Positions 41,983 to 50,649 of a stretch of DNA of 64,000 bases are shown piece by piece; position 1 is the first letter of the stretch; each line of letters starts with the position of its first letter. The stretch comes from Streptomyces sp. NBC_00620 (GTDB lineage: Bacteria; Actinomycetota; Actinomycetes; Streptomycetales; Streptomycetaceae). Location of the stretch: contig NZ_JAPENY010000001.1 of NCBI RefSeq assembly GCF_026341825.1, positions 3,968,001 through 4,032,000 of the forward strand, given 5' to 3'. The notes under the pieces are model-generated. The model saw only the letters and a list, made by a program, of their open reading frames with translations, made no database searches and was not told the origin of the DNA. Made by a program: the position numbers and the translations under genes.

Positions 41983-42957
41983 GTGCATCCTTTTGCCTTC
42001 ACCAAAGCCGGCACCGAAAAGGCCGCGCTGACCGCAGGAGCCGCCGGTGGCCGGTACATCGCCGGCGGTACCACGCTCGTCGACCTGATGCGGGAGACCG
42101 TCGAACGCCCGCCGAGCGTGGTGGACATCAACAGCCTTCCCTACAAGGACATCACGGTGTCCTCCTCGGGGGTCCAGGTCGGCTCCCTGGTACGGATGAG
42201 TGAACTCGCCGCACATCCGCGTGTGCGCTCGCTGTACCCCGTCGTCGCGCAGGCGTTGGAGCTGGGCGCCTCGGCACAGCTCCGCAACATGGCGTCCATC
42301 GGCGGCAACATCATGCAGCGCCCGCGGTGCCCCTATTTCCGGGACGTCCACTCGGCCTGCAACCGGCGTACCCCCGGCACGGGGTGCGACGCCCGCGACG
42401 GCGACAACCGTATGCAGGCGATCCTGGGGACCAGTGCACAATGCGTGGCCACCCACCCCTCGGACTTCTCCGTAGCGCTCGTAGCCCTCGACGCCGTCGT
42501 CCACGTGCGCGGCGTCGACGGCGTACGGGCCATCCCCGTCCAGGAGTTCTTCCTGCGCCCCGGGAACACCCCGCAGCGAGAGCAGAGCCTTAAGCCGGGT
42601 GAGCTCATCACCTCCGTGGAGATCCCGGCCGGCCCGCACACGCGGCGCTCCGGCTACCTCAAGGTGCGCGACCGCCAGTCCTACGAGTTCGCCCTCGCGT
42701 CGGCGGCCGTCGCGCTGGACATCAGGGGCGGCGTCATCCGCGGCGCCCGCGTGGCGGTCGGCGGAGTCGCGACCGTGCCGTGGCGGCTGCCGAAGGTGGA
42801 GCGCGCGCTGGTCGGCAAGCGCCCCGGGCGCAAGACCTGGACGGACGCGGCCTCCTACGCCGCGGACGGCGCGACCGCGTTGTCCGAGAACGAGTTCAAG
42901 ATCGCGCTCATCGAACGCACGGTGCGCCGTCAGCTCATGACCATCGGAGGGCAGTGA
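41983..42957 (+). CDS. FAD-binding subunit of a molybdenum hydroxylase (PaoB-like)
   Basis: A 324-residue flavin subunit. The FAD pyrophosphate-binding loop is GGRYIAGGTTLVDLM. There is an inserted Cys-rich segment (RPRCPYFRD ... CNRRTPGTGCDARDG ... AQCVA) that in PaoB-type subunits binds an extra 4Fe-4S cluster. The GTG at 41983 comes 7 nt after the previous stop. Its stop overlaps the next start by one base. Confidence 0.9.
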   Translation: MHPFAFTKAGTEKAALTAGAAGGRYIAGGTTLVDLMRETVERPPSVVDINSLPYKDITVSSSGVQVGSLVRMSELAAHPRVRSLYPVVAQALELGASAQLRNMASIGGNIMQRPRCPYFRDVHSACNRRTPGTGCDARDGDNRMQAILGTSAQCVATHPSDFSVALVALDAVVHVRGVDGVRAIPVQEFFLRPGNTPQREQSLKPGELITSVEIPAGPHTRRSGYLKVRDRQSYEFALASAAVALDIRGGVIRGARVAVGGVATVPWRLPKVERALVGKRPGRKTWTDAASYAADGATALSENEFKIALIERTVRRQLMTIGGQ

Positions 42958-45107
42958 TGGCCGACACCGTTGTGGGGCAGGCGCTCTCCCGCGTCGACGC
43001 CCGGCTGAAGGTGACCGGCGCTGCCACCTACGCCGCCGAGCACCGGTTCGAGGGGCTGCTGTACGGCGTCATCGTCAACAGCACGGCAGCCCGGGGCACG
43101 GTGTCCGCCATCGACGTGGACGCGGCCCGCGCCCACCCCGGCGTCGTGCGCGTACTGACCGACTTCAGCAGCCTGACGCTCGCCCACTCAGTGACCGAGC
43201 TGGTGTTCTACGGCCAGCCGATCGCCCTCGTCCTCGCCAACACCCTGGAGGCGGCCACGCATGGAGCCTCACTCGTCGAAGCGACGTACAACCGCCAGGA
43301 CGTCCTGACCGACTTCAACAGCTCAAGCGCCACCTCCGTGACGGCCCCGTCGAACCCCGACTACAGCCGCGGAGACCCGGAGGCCGCCTTCAAGTCGGCG
43401 CCCCACAAGGTGGACCTCGATTTCACCATCAGCCGGGAGAACCACAACCCCATCGAGCTGCCGTCGACCATCGCCCGCTGGGAGGGCGACCGGCTCACCC
43501 TCTGGGACAAGTCCCAGTGGGTCCAGGGTGCGGCCCGTACCGTGGCGGGCGCGCTCGGCATCCCGGTGGGCAACGTCCGGGTCCTCAGCGAGTTCGTCGG
43601 CGGCGGATTCGGCAGCGCCATCCGCGCCTACGACCACGTCACCCTGGCCGCCTTCGCCGCCCGCGAGGCCGGCAAACCCGTCAAGGTCGTCCTGACCAGG
43701 CGCCAGTTCTACTACGGCACCGGCTACCGGCCCGCCAGCCGCCAGCGCCTCGCCCTCGGGGCCAACGCCGCCGGACGCGTCGACAGTCTCCTCTACGAGG
43801 TACGCACGGAGACCTGCCGCTACGACGAGTACGAGGAGGGCGTGACCGACCTGCCGAAGTTCCTCTACGGCGTCCCCAACACCAGCACCAAGTACCAAAT
43901 CACCGCCATCGACGCCCAGTCACCGTCCTCGATGCGCGGACCGGGCGTCGTCACCAGCGCCTTCGCCCTGGAGACGGCCATGGACCAACTCGCGCACGAT
44001 CTGCGCGTCGACCCCATCGAGCTGCGGCTGCGCAACGAACCCACCAGGGACGAGGTGACAAAGCTTCCGTTCTCCACCCGCAAGCTCCGCGAATGCTTCG
44101 ACACCGGGGCGCGCCGCTTCGGCTGGTCGCGGCGCGACGCCACTCCGCGCAGCCGCACCGAGGGCGATCTGCTGATCGGCATGGGGATGGCCACCGCCTC
44201 GTACCACAACAACCGCCGCGATGTCGGCTCGCGCGCACGGATCGACGCGGACGGGACGGCGACAGTGGCCACGGCCACCAGCGACATGGGCCCGGGCACC
44301 ACCACGTCCGTCATGCAGGTCGCCGCCGACGCGCTCGGCCTGCCCGCCGGGAAAGTCACCTTCAGACTGGGCGACTCCACCTACCCCACCGCGCCCCCGC
44401 ACGCGGGCGCCACCACCATGGCCAGCGTGGGATCCGCCGCCTTCACCTCCTGCAATGCCCTGCGCAACAAGTTCATCGCCATGGCGGTCGCGGACACCGC
44501 CTCGCCCCTGCACGGCGCCGACCCCGCCCAAGTGACCGCCGGTGACGGCTATCTCCGGGTGGGCGACGACGACAGCACCAGGGACAGCTACCGCGAGATC
44601 CTGAGCCGGGCCGACCTGCCCAGCCTGGAAGCCACGGCCACCTGGGGGCCGGGCACCATCGACACCAGGATCTCCACCTACGGATACGGCGCCGTCTTCG
44701 CCGAGGTGTCCGTCGATCCCTTGCTCGGCCTCGTCCGCATCCGCCGTATCTTCGCGGCCTACGACGTGGGCCGGGTCATCAGCCCCAAACTGGCCCACAG
44801 CCAGGCCATCGGAGGCATGGTCGGCGGCATCGGAATGGCCCTGCTGGAAGGCACCTACACGGACCACCGCGACGGCCGGATCGTCAACGCGAGCCTGGCC
44901 GACTACCTCGTCCCGGTCAACGCCGACGTCCCCGAACTCGACGCCACGTTCATCAACACCGAGGACCCTCAGGCGGACCCCATCGGCGTCAAGGGACTGG
45001 GCGAGATCACCATCGTCGGCGTCCCGGCGGCCATCGGCAACGCGGTCTTCAACGCCACCGGCAAACGCCTCACCGACCTCCCCATCCTCCTGGAGGCCCT
45101 GCTCTGA
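42957..45107 (+). CDS. Molybdopterin-binding catalytic subunit of a xanthine oxidase-family hydroxylase (PaoC-like)
   Basis: The 716-residue large subunit that binds molybdopterin cytosine dinucleotide and hydroxylates an aldehyde or N-heterocycle. Landmarks: FVGGGFGSAI, the SMRGPGVV block and the catalytic Glu in VKGLGEITIVG near the C-terminus. The ATG at 42957 follows GGAGG. No signal of its own, so it would leave with the 2Fe-2S subunit. The substrate is uncertain; aldehydes are most likely for this class. Confidence 0.92.
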   Translation: MADTVVGQALSRVDARLKVTGAATYAAEHRFEGLLYGVIVNSTAARGTVSAIDVDAARAHPGVVRVLTDFSSLTLAHSVTELVFYGQPIALVLANTLEAATHGASLVEATYNRQDVLTDFNSSSATSVTAPSNPDYSRGDPEAAFKSAPHKVDLDFTISRENHNPIELPSTIARWEGDRLTLWDKSQWVQGAARTVAGALGIPVGNVRVLSEFVGGGFGSAIRAYDHVTLAAFAAREAGKPVKVVLTRRQFYYGTGYRPASRQRLALGANAAGRVDSLLYEVRTETCRYDEYEEGVTDLPKFLYGVPNTSTKYQITAIDAQSPSSMRGPGVVTSAFALETAMDQLAHDLRVDPIELRLRNEPTRDEVTKLPFSTRKLRECFDTGARRFGWSRRDATPRSRTEGDLLIGMGMATASYHNNRRDVGSRARIDADGTATVATATSDMGPGTTTSVMQVAADALGLPAGKVTFRLGDSTYPTAPPHAGATTMASVGSAAFTSCNALRNKFIAMAVADTASPLHGADPAQVTAGDGYLRVGDDDSTRDSYREILSRADLPSLEATATWGPGTIDTRISTYGYGAVFAEVSVDPLLGLVRIRRIFAAYDVGRVISPKLAHSQAIGGMVGGIGMALLEGTYTDHRDGRIVNASLADYLVPVNADVPELDATFINTEDPQADPIGVKGLGEITIVGVPAAIGNAVFNATGKRLTDLPILLEALL

Positions 45108-45112
45108 GAACT

Positions 45113-45174
45113 CCCGCGCCGACATGACGTCCATCCGGCCGACGGCGACCGGATGGACGTCACGTCAGCGCGGG
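45113..45174. terminator. Strong bidirectional terminator after the hydroxylase operon
   Basis: A 14-bp perfect core stem (TGACGTCCATCCGG at 45125-45138 with 45149-45162), extended by GAC/GTC and CCCGCGC/GCGCGGG to 26-nt arms with two mismatches. It exactly fills the convergent gap. Confidence 0.85.
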
Positions 45175-46077
45175 TCAGGCCACCGGCTTCTTCGCCGTCA
45201 CCATGCGATAGGCCGTCTCCGCGAGCCACGCCTGCCCGGTCTTGCTCGGGTGGAACCAGTCCCAGTGGCTCAACTGATCAGTCCCGAAGCGGTAGTCGAA
45301 GACCGCGCCGCCGTCGAAGCGGCAGTACTTGTCCTTGGCGCAGACCTCCTCCAGAACCTTGTTGTACGCCTCCACCCGGTCCTGAACCGTGTCGCGCCGC
45401 AGCGTCGCCGCCGCGCCGAGGGAGTCCGCGTCACCCAGCATCGAGGGGCAGATGCCCAGCTTCCAGACCTGCTTGCCGACCGGATTGCTGCGGCCCTCGG
45501 ACCAGAGCCGCTTCAGGTCCGGCACGCTCGACACATACACCTGCGTCTTGGGCAGCGCGTCGCGCAACGTGCCCAACGCGTCCTCGAAGTCGGCCTGGAA
45601 CTCGGCGACGGACGTCATCGCCGAGACGGAGGAGCGGCAGGCGTCGTTGGCGCCCGCCATCACCGCCACCAACTCCGGCTTCTCCGTGGCGGCCCGCGCC
45701 ATCTGCCCGGGCAGGTCGGCCATCCGCGCCCCGGTCACCGCGTAGTTCCAACTGCGCTCGGCCGCCCCGGCCGTCCCCAGCAGCCGTACGGCGAGACTGT
45801 TGACCTCCGTGTCGCTGCCGGTCGCCCAGGACGCCTCGGGGCAGTCGGACAGCACGGTGCACGCGTCGAAGCCGCGCGTGATGGAGTCGCCGACCGCGGC
45901 CACTGACTTCGGGCTGCGGTCCCAGGCGGGCGTGGGCTTCGGGGACGGCCGCACCTTCGCCGTGGTGCCCTGTGGCGCAGGGGAGTTGCCACCGGTCGCG
46001 TCGCACCCGGCGACACCCAGCAGGGCTGCCGCCGCCATGGCGAGGACGGCCCGTGAACGGTGGCTACGGTTCCGCAT
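45175..46077 (-). CDS. SGNH/GDSL-hydrolase lipoprotein
   Basis: A 300-residue exported esterase or lipase-like protein. The ATG at 46077 has GAGGGG 8 nt upstream; the signal is followed by lipobox LLGVAGC and a Pro/Thr linker. SGNH blocks: block I GDSITRGFD (nucleophile Ser), block III GANDAC (Asn), block V DWFHPSKTG (His, with Asp two residues earlier). It likely removes acyl groups from a cell-surface or environmental substrate. Confidence 0.9.
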   Translation of the reverse strand: MRNRSHRSRAVLAMAAAALLGVAGCDATGGNSPAPQGTTAKVRPSPKPTPAWDRSPKSVAAVGDSITRGFDACTVLSDCPEASWATGSDTEVNSLAVRLLGTAGAAERSWNYAVTGARMADLPGQMARAATEKPELVAVMAGANDACRSSVSAMTSVAEFQADFEDALGTLRDALPKTQVYVSSVPDLKRLWSEGRSNPVGKQVWKLGICPSMLGDADSLGAAATLRRDTVQDRVEAYNKVLEEVCAKDKYCRFDGGAVFDYRFGTDQLSHWDWFHPSKTGQAWLAETAYRMVTAKKPVA

Positions 46078-46297
46078 CCCCTGGTCCCCTCGTTCGTTGT
46101 GCAGGGTCGGTCGCCACCCGGGCAGACACGGTCGGTCAGCACCGCGTCCCCTTGGGTGAAACCTCGATATTTCTGGGCGCTTGGACCGACGGTACGTCAC
46201 ACTCCTTGCGCCGCCGCACGGTAGCCTCGCCACGTGGCCGCCCCGCCACTGCCGTTCCGCTAAGTTACAAGATGCGTCGCTCTGTCCGGAGGCCCCA

Positions 46298-46792
46298 GTG
46301 ACGACACGTGGAGTTCTCTACGTGCACTCCGCGCCCCGCGCGCTGTGCCCGCACGTCGAGTGGGCGGTCGCCGGAGTGCTCGGCACACGCGTCAACCTCG
46401 ACTGGATCCGGCAGCCCGCCTCGCCGGGCACCTGGAGATCAGAGTTCTCCTGGAAGGGCGAGGTCGGCACCGCCTCCAAGCTCGCCTCCGCGCTCCGCGG
46501 CTGGCAGATGCTCCGCTTCGAGGTCACCGCCGAGCCGTGCCCCACGGCCGAGGGCGAGCGCTACAGCTGCACCCCCGAACTGGGCATCTACCACGCAGTC
46601 ACCGGAATCCACGGCGACATCCTCATCCCCGAGGACCGCCTCCGCGCCGCCCTCCTCCGCTCCCAGCGAGGCGAAACCGACCTCGAGGCCGAACTCGCCA
46701 AGCTCCTGGGCAAACCGTGGGACGACGAACTGGAACCCTTCAGATACGCGGGCGAGGGCGCCCCGGTCCGCTGGCTCCACCAGGTGGTTTAG
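46298..46792 (+). CDS. DUF3145 family protein
   Basis: A 164-residue protein widespread in actinomycetes, always of unknown function. Landmarks: GVLYVHSAPRALCPHVEW, LDWIRQP and the WLHQVV ending. The GTG at 46298 has CGGAGG upstream. It sits next to the fatty acid synthase genes and converges on fabF, a placement I recall as conserved in Streptomyces, so a link to lipid synthesis is possible but unproven. Confidence 0.9.
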   Translation: MTTRGVLYVHSAPRALCPHVEWAVAGVLGTRVNLDWIRQPASPGTWRSEFSWKGEVGTASKLASALRGWQMLRFEVTAEPCPTAEGERYSCTPELGIYHAVTGIHGDILIPEDRLRAALLRSQRGETDLEAELAKLLGKPWDDELEPFRYAGEGAPVRWLHQVV

Positions 46793-46840
46793 GGGCGCGG
46801 GGAACTGCGCGACCAGCCCCCACCGGCGGCCGGCCGACAA
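46793..46840 (+). repeat. Short Streptomyces 3'-UTR repeat
   Basis: GGGGCGCGGGGAACTGCGCG followed by ACCAGCCCCCACCGGC. I recognise this as a common short dispersed repeat at the 3' ends of Streptomyces genes. It starts right after the DUF3145 stop. Role unknown, possibly transcript end processing. Confidence 0.6.
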
Positions 46841-46846
46841 ACAACA

Positions 46847-46881
46847 TGTGGCCCGAACCCCTCCGAGGGGTTCGGGCCACA
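46847..46881. terminator. Bidirectional terminator between DUF3145 and fabF
   Basis: A perfect 16-bp stem (TGTGGCCCGAACCCCT at 46847-46862 with 46866-46881) and a 3-nt loop in the convergent gap. Confidence 0.9.
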
Positions 46882-46902
46882 CACCGTTCAGCTCAGAACA
46901 GC

Positions 46903-48174
46903 TCAGACCGTCCGGAACGCAAGCACCACGTTGTGCCCACCAAACCCGAACGAGTCGTTCAGCGCAGCGATCCGCCCCTCGACGGGCAGCTTCCGCGCCT
47001 CACCACGAACGATGTCGGCATTGGCCGCAGCCTCGGGGTCGAGGTTCTCGACGTTGATGGTCGGCGGCGCCACCCGGTGGTACAGCGCGAGGACCGACGC
47101 GACCGACTCCACGCCGCCCGCACCACCGAGAAGGTGACCGGTCATCGACTTGGTGCCGGACACCGCCATGTGGTCGGCGTCGTCGCCGAACACCTTGCGC
47201 AGCGCCTTCAGCTCCGCCACGTCACCGGCAGGCGTCGAGGTCGCGTGCGCGTTCACGTGCACGATCTCGGCCGGGTCCAGATCGGTGTTGTCGAGCAGGT
47301 TCTGCAGCGCGTGCGCGATGCCGCGGCCCTCGGGCTCCGGCTGCACGATGTCGTGGCCGTCGGAGGAGATGCCCTGGCCGACCGCTTCGACGTACACGCG
47401 GGCACCCCGCGCCGCGGCGTGCTCGGCCGACTCCAGGACGAGGACGCCGGCGCCCTCACCGAGGACGAAGCCGTCGCGCGCGACGTCGTAGGGGCGCGAG
47501 GCACCCTGCGGGTCGTCGTTGTTCTTGGACATCGCCATCATGTTGCCGAAGGCGGCGATGGGCAGCGGGTGGATGGCCGCCTCCGTACCACCGGCGACGA
47601 CGACGTCGGCGCGCCCGGTACGGATCATCTCGATCGCGTAGCCGATGGCCTCGGCGCCCGACGCGCAGGCGGAGACAGGGGTGTGCACACCGGCGCGGGC
47701 ACCGACGAGCAGACCGACGTTGGCGGACGGGCCGTTCGGCATCAGCATCGGCACGGTGTGCGGGGAGACGCGGCGTACGCCCTTCTCCTTCAGCACGTCG
47801 TACTGGTCGAGGAGGGTGGTCACGCCGCCGATGCCGGAGGCGATGACGGTGCCGAGCCGGTCGGGGTCGACACTGGTGTCCTCCCCGGCGCGGTCGGTGT
47901 AACCGGCGTCCGCCCAGGCCTCCTTGGCCGCGATCAGCGCGAACTGCGCCGAGCGGTCCAGGCGGCGGGCCTGCGGACGGGGGATGACCTCGCCCGGCTC
48001 CACGGCGATCTGCGCCGCGATACGGACCGCCTGCTCGGCGGCCCAGTCCTGCTCCAGGGCGCGGACGCCGGAACGTCCGGCGACCAGGCCCTCCCAGGTA
48101 GAGGCTGCGTCGCCACCCAGCGGTGTGGTTGCGCCGATACCGGTGACGACCACAGTGCGATTGGTCGGGCTCAC
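46903..48174 (-). CDS. fabF: Beta-ketoacyl-ACP synthase II
   Basis: A 423-residue condensing enzyme that elongates acyl-ACP with malonyl-ACP in type II fatty acid synthesis. The catalytic triad is Cys170 in SACASG, His in NAHATSTPAGD and His in GHLLGGAGG. The GTG at 48174 has GGAGA about 10 nt upstream. Last gene of the fabD-fabH-acpP-fabF operon, 103 bp after acpP. Confidence 0.95.
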   Translation of the reverse strand: MSPTNRTVVVTGIGATTPLGGDAASTWEGLVAGRSGVRALEQDWAAEQAVRIAAQIAVEPGEVIPRPQARRLDRSAQFALIAAKEAWADAGYTDRAGEDTSVDPDRLGTVIASGIGGVTTLLDQYDVLKEKGVRRVSPHTVPMLMPNGPSANVGLLVGARAGVHTPVSACASGAEAIGYAIEMIRTGRADVVVAGGTEAAIHPLPIAAFGNMMAMSKNNDDPQGASRPYDVARDGFVLGEGAGVLVLESAEHAAARGARVYVEAVGQGISSDGHDIVQPEPEGRGIAHALQNLLDNTDLDPAEIVHVNAHATSTPAGDVAELKALRKVFGDDADHMAVSGTKSMTGHLLGGAGGVESVASVLALYHRVAPPTINVENLDPEAAANADIVRGEARKLPVEGRIAALNDSFGFGGHNVVLAFRTV

Positions 48175-48277
48175 GGGAATTCTTTCTCCAACGATACGAG
48201 GATTCAGCGGCGCCACCGCCGGGTGGCGGGGCAGTTCAGCCCAGGGATCGGGCGGTCAGCCCAAGTTGATCGGGAGA

Positions 48278-48526
48278 TCAGCCCTGGTTCTTGAGGATGT
48301 AGCTCGTCGCGTCGCCGACGGTCTTGAGGTTCTTGACGTCGTCGTCCGGGATCTTGACGTCGAAGCGCTCTTCGGCGGCGACGACGACCTCGACCATGGA
48401 CAGCGAGTCGACGTCCAGGTCATCGGTGAAGGACTTGTCCAGCTGGACGTCCTCGGTGGGGATCCCGGCGATCTCGTTCACGATCTCGGCGAGACCTTCG
48501 ACGATCTCTTCCTGAGTGGCGGCCAT
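48278..48526 (-). CDS. acpP: Acyl carrier protein
   Basis: An 82-residue acidic four-helix protein that carries growing fatty acids on a phosphopantetheine arm. The attachment serine is in DVDSLSMVEV. AAGGAG lies upstream of ATG 48526. It sits between fabH and fabF. Confidence 0.95.
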   Translation of the reverse strand: MAATQEEIVEGLAEIVNEIAGIPTEDVQLDKSFTDDLDVDSLSMVEVVVAAEERFDVKIPDDDVKNLKTVGDATSYILKNQG

Positions 48527-48597
48527 AACAGGCGCTCCTTCGGTATGTATCCAGAGGGTGTGGCGGTACTCCGGCCGGAGAGATCCGGACGGTGTGC

Positions 48598-49629
48598 CTA
48601 GGGGAGGGTAACGACCGTGGCGGCGTACACGAGACCCGCCCCGAAGCCGATGACGAGCGCGGTGTCGCCGCTCTTCGCCTCGCCGGTCGCCAGAAGCCGC
48701 TCCATCGCGAGCGGAATCGAGGCTGCCGACGTGTTGCCGGTGGTGCGTACGTCGCGGGCGACCGTGACGTGCTCCGGCAGTTTCAGTGTCTTCACCATCG
48801 AGTCGATGATCCGCTCGTTGGCCTGGTGGGGAATGAAGACGTCCAGCTCGGCCGAGGTGATCCCGGCCGCGTCCAGTGCCTGCTGGGCGACCTTCGCCAT
48901 CTCGAACACGGCCCAGCGGAACACCGCCTGGCCCTCCTGCGTGATGGCGGGGAACTTGACCTCGCCCTTGGAGTTGCGCGGCAGGGCGGACAGGTCAGAG
49001 GCGTGGAACTCGTCCCACGGCACGGTCTGCTTGATCGTGTTGGACTTGTCGCCCTCGCTGCCCCAGACCGTCGGGCCGATGTGCGGCTCTTCGGAGGGGC
49101 CCACGACGACCGCACCGGCGCCGTCACCGAACAGGAAGGCCGTCGCGCGGTCCTCCAGGTCGGTGAGGTCGGAGAGACGCTCGACGCCGATGACAAGGAC
49201 GTACTCGGCGGAGCCCTCGACGACCATGCCCTTGGCGAGCGTGAGGCCGTAGCCGAAGCCCGCGCAGCCGGCCGAGATGTCGAAGGCAGCGGCCTTGTTC
49301 GTGCCGAGCTTGTCGGCGATCTCGGTGGCGACTGCCGGGGTCTGGCTGAAGTGCGACACGGTGGAGACGACGACCGCGCCGATCTGCTCGGCGGTGATCC
49401 CGGCGTCCGCGATCGCCTTGCCGGACGCCTCGATGGACATCGCGGCGACGGTCTCCTCGTCGTTCGCCCAGTGCCGGGTCTCGATGCCGGAGCGCGAACG
49501 GATCCACTCGTCGGACGAGTCGATCGTCTCGAGGATCACCGAGTTGGGCACGACCCGGACGGGGCGGTAGCCGCCCACGCCGAGGATCCGTGCGTACGGG
49601 GCGCCCTTGCTGGGCTTGATCTTCGACAT
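48598..49629 (-). CDS. fabH: Beta-ketoacyl-ACP synthase III
   Basis: A 343-residue enzyme that starts fatty acid synthesis by condensing an acyl-CoA with malonyl-ACP; in streptomycetes it takes branched starters. Catalytic residues: Cys122 in SAGCAGF, His in IPHQANERI and Asn in TGNTSAAS. The ATG at 49629 has GGAG upstream; the longer GTG form would overlap the ribosome site. It is 16 bp after fabD. Confidence 0.95.
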   Translation of the reverse strand: MSKIKPSKGAPYARILGVGGYRPVRVVPNSVILETIDSSDEWIRSRSGIETRHWANDEETVAAMSIEASGKAIADAGITAEQIGAVVVSTVSHFSQTPAVATEIADKLGTNKAAAFDISAGCAGFGYGLTLAKGMVVEGSAEYVLVIGVERLSDLTDLEDRATAFLFGDGAGAVVVGPSEEPHIGPTVWGSEGDKSNTIKQTVPWDEFHASDLSALPRNSKGEVKFPAITQEGQAVFRWAVFEMAKVAQQALDAAGITSAELDVFIPHQANERIIDSMVKTLKLPEHVTVARDVRTTGNTSAASIPLAMERLLATGEAKSGDTALVIGFGAGLVYAATVVTLP

Positions 49630-49645
49630 GCTCTCAAGCTCCTTG

Positions 49646-50560
49646 TCAGGCACTGTGCTCGGCGATGAGCTCGCGAGCCGCGTCGAGGTCGTCGGGGGTC
49701 TTCAGCGCAAGCGTCTTCACACCGGGCAGGGCGCGCTTGGCCAGGCCGGTCAGGGTGCCGCCGGGGCAGACCTCGAGCAGCGCGGTCACGCCGAGCTCCT
49801 TGAAGGTCTCCATGCACAGGTCCCAGCGGACCGGGTTGGCGACCTGGCCGACCAGGCGCGCGACGACCTCGTCGCCGGTGGCGACGGCCTTGCCGTCCTT
49901 GTTCGAGACGTACGTGAGCTTCGGGTCCGCGGGAGCCAGCTCCTCGGCGGCCTTGGCCAGCGCGTCGACGGCGGGTGCCATGTGGCGCGTGTGGAAGGCA
50001 CCGGCGACCTTCAGCGCGATGACCTTGCGTACGCCCTCGGGCTTGTCCTCTTCGAGCGCGGCGAGCTGCTCCAGCGTGCCGGCGGCCACGATCTGGCCCG
50101 CGCCGTTCACGTTGGCCGCAGTCAGGCCGAGCTTCTCCAGGTGCGGGACCGTTGTCGCGGGGTCGCCGCCGAGCAGCGCCGACATGCCGGTCCGCGTGAT
50201 GGCGGCGGCCTCGGCCATCGCCAGGCCACGCTTGCGTACGAGCCGCAGCGCGGCCGTGTCGTCGAGCACTCCCGCGAACGCGGCGGCGGTGATCTCACCG
50301 ACGCTGTGGCCCGCGACGGCACCCGGGGTCACCTCGCCCAGCGCGCCGGCGGACAGCAGTCCGGCCGCGACGAGCAGCGGCTGCGCCACGGCCGTGTCGC
50401 GGATCGCGTCCGCGTCGGCCTGCGTGCCGTAGTGGGCAAGGTCGAGCCCGATGGCGTCGGACCAGGCGGCGAGGCGGTCTGCCGCGCCGGGGAGGTCGAG
50501 CCAAGGAGTCAGGAAGCCGGGCGTCTGAGCGCCCTGGCCGGGAGCGACGAGTACGAGCAC
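49646..50560 (-). CDS. fabD: Malonyl-CoA:ACP transacylase
   Basis: A 304-residue enzyme that moves malonyl from CoA to ACP. Landmarks: APGQGAQTPG at the N-terminus, nucleophile Ser in GHSVGE, Arg in VRKRGLAM and His in AGAFHTRHM. GTG 50560 (LVLVAPGQG start) is preferred; GTG 50566 is possible. First gene of the fab operon, downstream of fasR with 89 bp between. Confidence 0.94.
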   Translation of the reverse strand: MLVLVAPGQGAQTPGFLTPWLDLPGAADRLAAWSDAIGLDLAHYGTQADADAIRDTAVAQPLLVAAGLLSAGALGEVTPGAVAGHSVGEITAAAFAGVLDDTAALRLVRKRGLAMAEAAAITRTGMSALLGGDPATTVPHLEKLGLTAANVNGAGQIVAAGTLEQLAALEEDKPEGVRKVIALKVAGAFHTRHMAPAVDALAKAAEELAPADPKLTYVSNKDGKAVATGDEVVARLVGQVANPVRWDLCMETFKELGVTALLEVCPGGTLTGLAKRALPGVKTLALKTPDDLDAARELIAEHSA

Positions 50561-50649
50561 TCTCACACTCTCTCTTGCGGACGGCCACGACCGCCCGTGG
50601 GGACAGGGACGAAGAACACGAGGGGGAATTGTAGGTCCCCGACAAAAGC

